Below, piece by piece: positions 63,544 through 64,000 of a stretch of DNA of 64,000 nucleotides. Below the pieces are notes generated by a model. It searched no databases and was not told the origin of the DNA. It was given only the letters and a program-made list of their open reading frames with translations. How positions within the stretch are numbered: position 1 is the first letter of the stretch; every line of letters begins with the position of its first letter. The position numbers were made by a program, and so were the translations under genes. This DNA is from Flavobacterium cupreum (GTDB taxonomy: Bacteria; Bacteroidota; Bacteroidia; Flavobacteriales; Flavobacteriaceae), in contig NZ_QWDM01000003.1 in assembly GCF_003996965.1 (NCBI RefSeq), forward strand, positions 124,001 to 188,000. The letters run 5' to 3'.

Positions 63544-64000
63544 ATGGAAACTAAGAATAAAAAAATGAGAACGGTTAACTTAAACAAGCAAAATGCTATC
63601 ATGAATGAAGTACTGTATAGCAATGATGAAATAAGAAAAGGAAACCATAATTATAACGTTAAAAGTTATGGCCGCACCATAAATGGCTACGATCCGAATA
63701 AAGCCATCCCGGATCAGGGACAAATCACCAATGATGAAGGCGATTATGATGAAATTGATGATCTGGACGATGATTTTCATGCGCCGGGTGATATCGAGCA
63801 CGATGAAGATCAGGAAGATTTAAACGACGAATTTGACAATCCAAAAGATGTTGACGATGATTTTACGGAAACGGATAAAGATCTGGAAGACATCGATCAG
63901 GATGACGATGAAGATGACCTGGAAGATGACCTTGAAGAAGATGAAATCGAGGAAGAAGATTCAGGAGATACTTATCCGGACAATGATCCAAGAAAATTCT
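63544..64000 (+). CDS. Highly acidic protein, cut by the window end
   Basis: The frame is open from the ATG at 63544 to the last base (152 codons), so the 3' end lies outside the window. The first ~50 residues are Asn/Lys-rich (MRTVNLNKQNAIMNEVLYSN). The remainder is almost all Asp and Glu with interspersed hydrophobic residues, likely disordered. It is similar in composition to the protein at 27866. Role unknown; a stress-linked hydrophilic protein is inferred from its neighbours. Confidence 0.7.
   Translation, partial: METKNKKMRTVNLNKQNAIMNEVLYSNDEIRKGNHNYNVKSYGRTINGYDPNKAIPDQGQITNDEGDYDEIDDLDDDFHAPGDIEHDEDQEDLNDEFDNPKDVDDDFTETDKDLEDIDQDDDEDDLEDDLEEDEIEEEDSGDTYPDNDPRKF

Overview
The window looks like the chromosome of a gliding Bacteroidota bacterium, most probably a Flavobacterium-like organism. 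The evidence is AT-rich DNA with TAnnTTTG-type -7 boxes, a SusC/SusD pair under an ECF sigma/FecR pair, a PorP/SprF protein beside a giant adhesin with a type B type IX secretion (T9SS) sorting domain, SpvB/YD-repeat exoproteins, lipoproteins with SC lipoboxes, and many short hydrophilic stress-type proteins. I saw no rRNA, tRNA or CRISPR array.

Region 1 (1-14.4 kb) is a polymorphic-toxin island. It starts with a leucine-rich-repeat protein cut by the window edge. Next comes a rearranged zone with two near-identical ~370 bp repeats, each carrying the 5' end of the same gene, and small GC-rich fragments. An export-like cassette follows: an OmpH/Skp-like protein, a lipoprotein, an SpvB-like giant gene interrupted by one in-frame TAA, and a 1446-residue YD-repeat/RHS protein. 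The RHS C-terminal tip carries a His-Gly...Ser-Cys signature like clan CD (caspase-like) proteases. Behind it are a likely immunity gene, an orphan start-less toxin-tip fragment and a second immunity-like membrane protein. Two more copies of the repeat core, one inverted, surround these modules.

Region 2 (14.6-27.5 kb) holds a thiolase, a TauE/SafE-DUF1634 pair, a TPR histidine kinase with a NarL-type regulator, the adhesin-SprF pair (with a perfect 12-bp inverted repeat over the adhesin promoter region), and a stand-alone CinA C-terminal domain protein.

Region 3 (27.8-33.4 kb) and region 6 (58.4-64 kb) are rich in stress-associated genes: acidic hydrophilic proteins, a SpoIIAA-like protein, a YdaD-like SDR, a SemiSWEET, a PNPOx-like protein, DUF72, an Nei/Fpg-type glycosylase and a DUF892 ferritin-like protein.

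Region 4 (33.6-40.8 kb) has a small secreted peptide gene ahead of a second TPR kinase/regulator pair. It is followed by a tightly packed six-gene operon (Cys/His protein, DUF4236, Excalibur, TerB-like, coiled-coil four-TM protein, VWA-like lipoprotein) that does not match a system I can name.

Region 5 (40.8-58 kb) has an ECF sigma/FecR/SusC/SusD uptake locus beside a secreted PI-PLC-like enzyme and a metallophosphoesterase, which suggests phosphodiester or phospholipid scavenging. A five-gene signalling operon follows: REC-kinase, CHASE3-GAF hybrid kinase with three receivers, single receiver, CheR, and CheB without a receiver.
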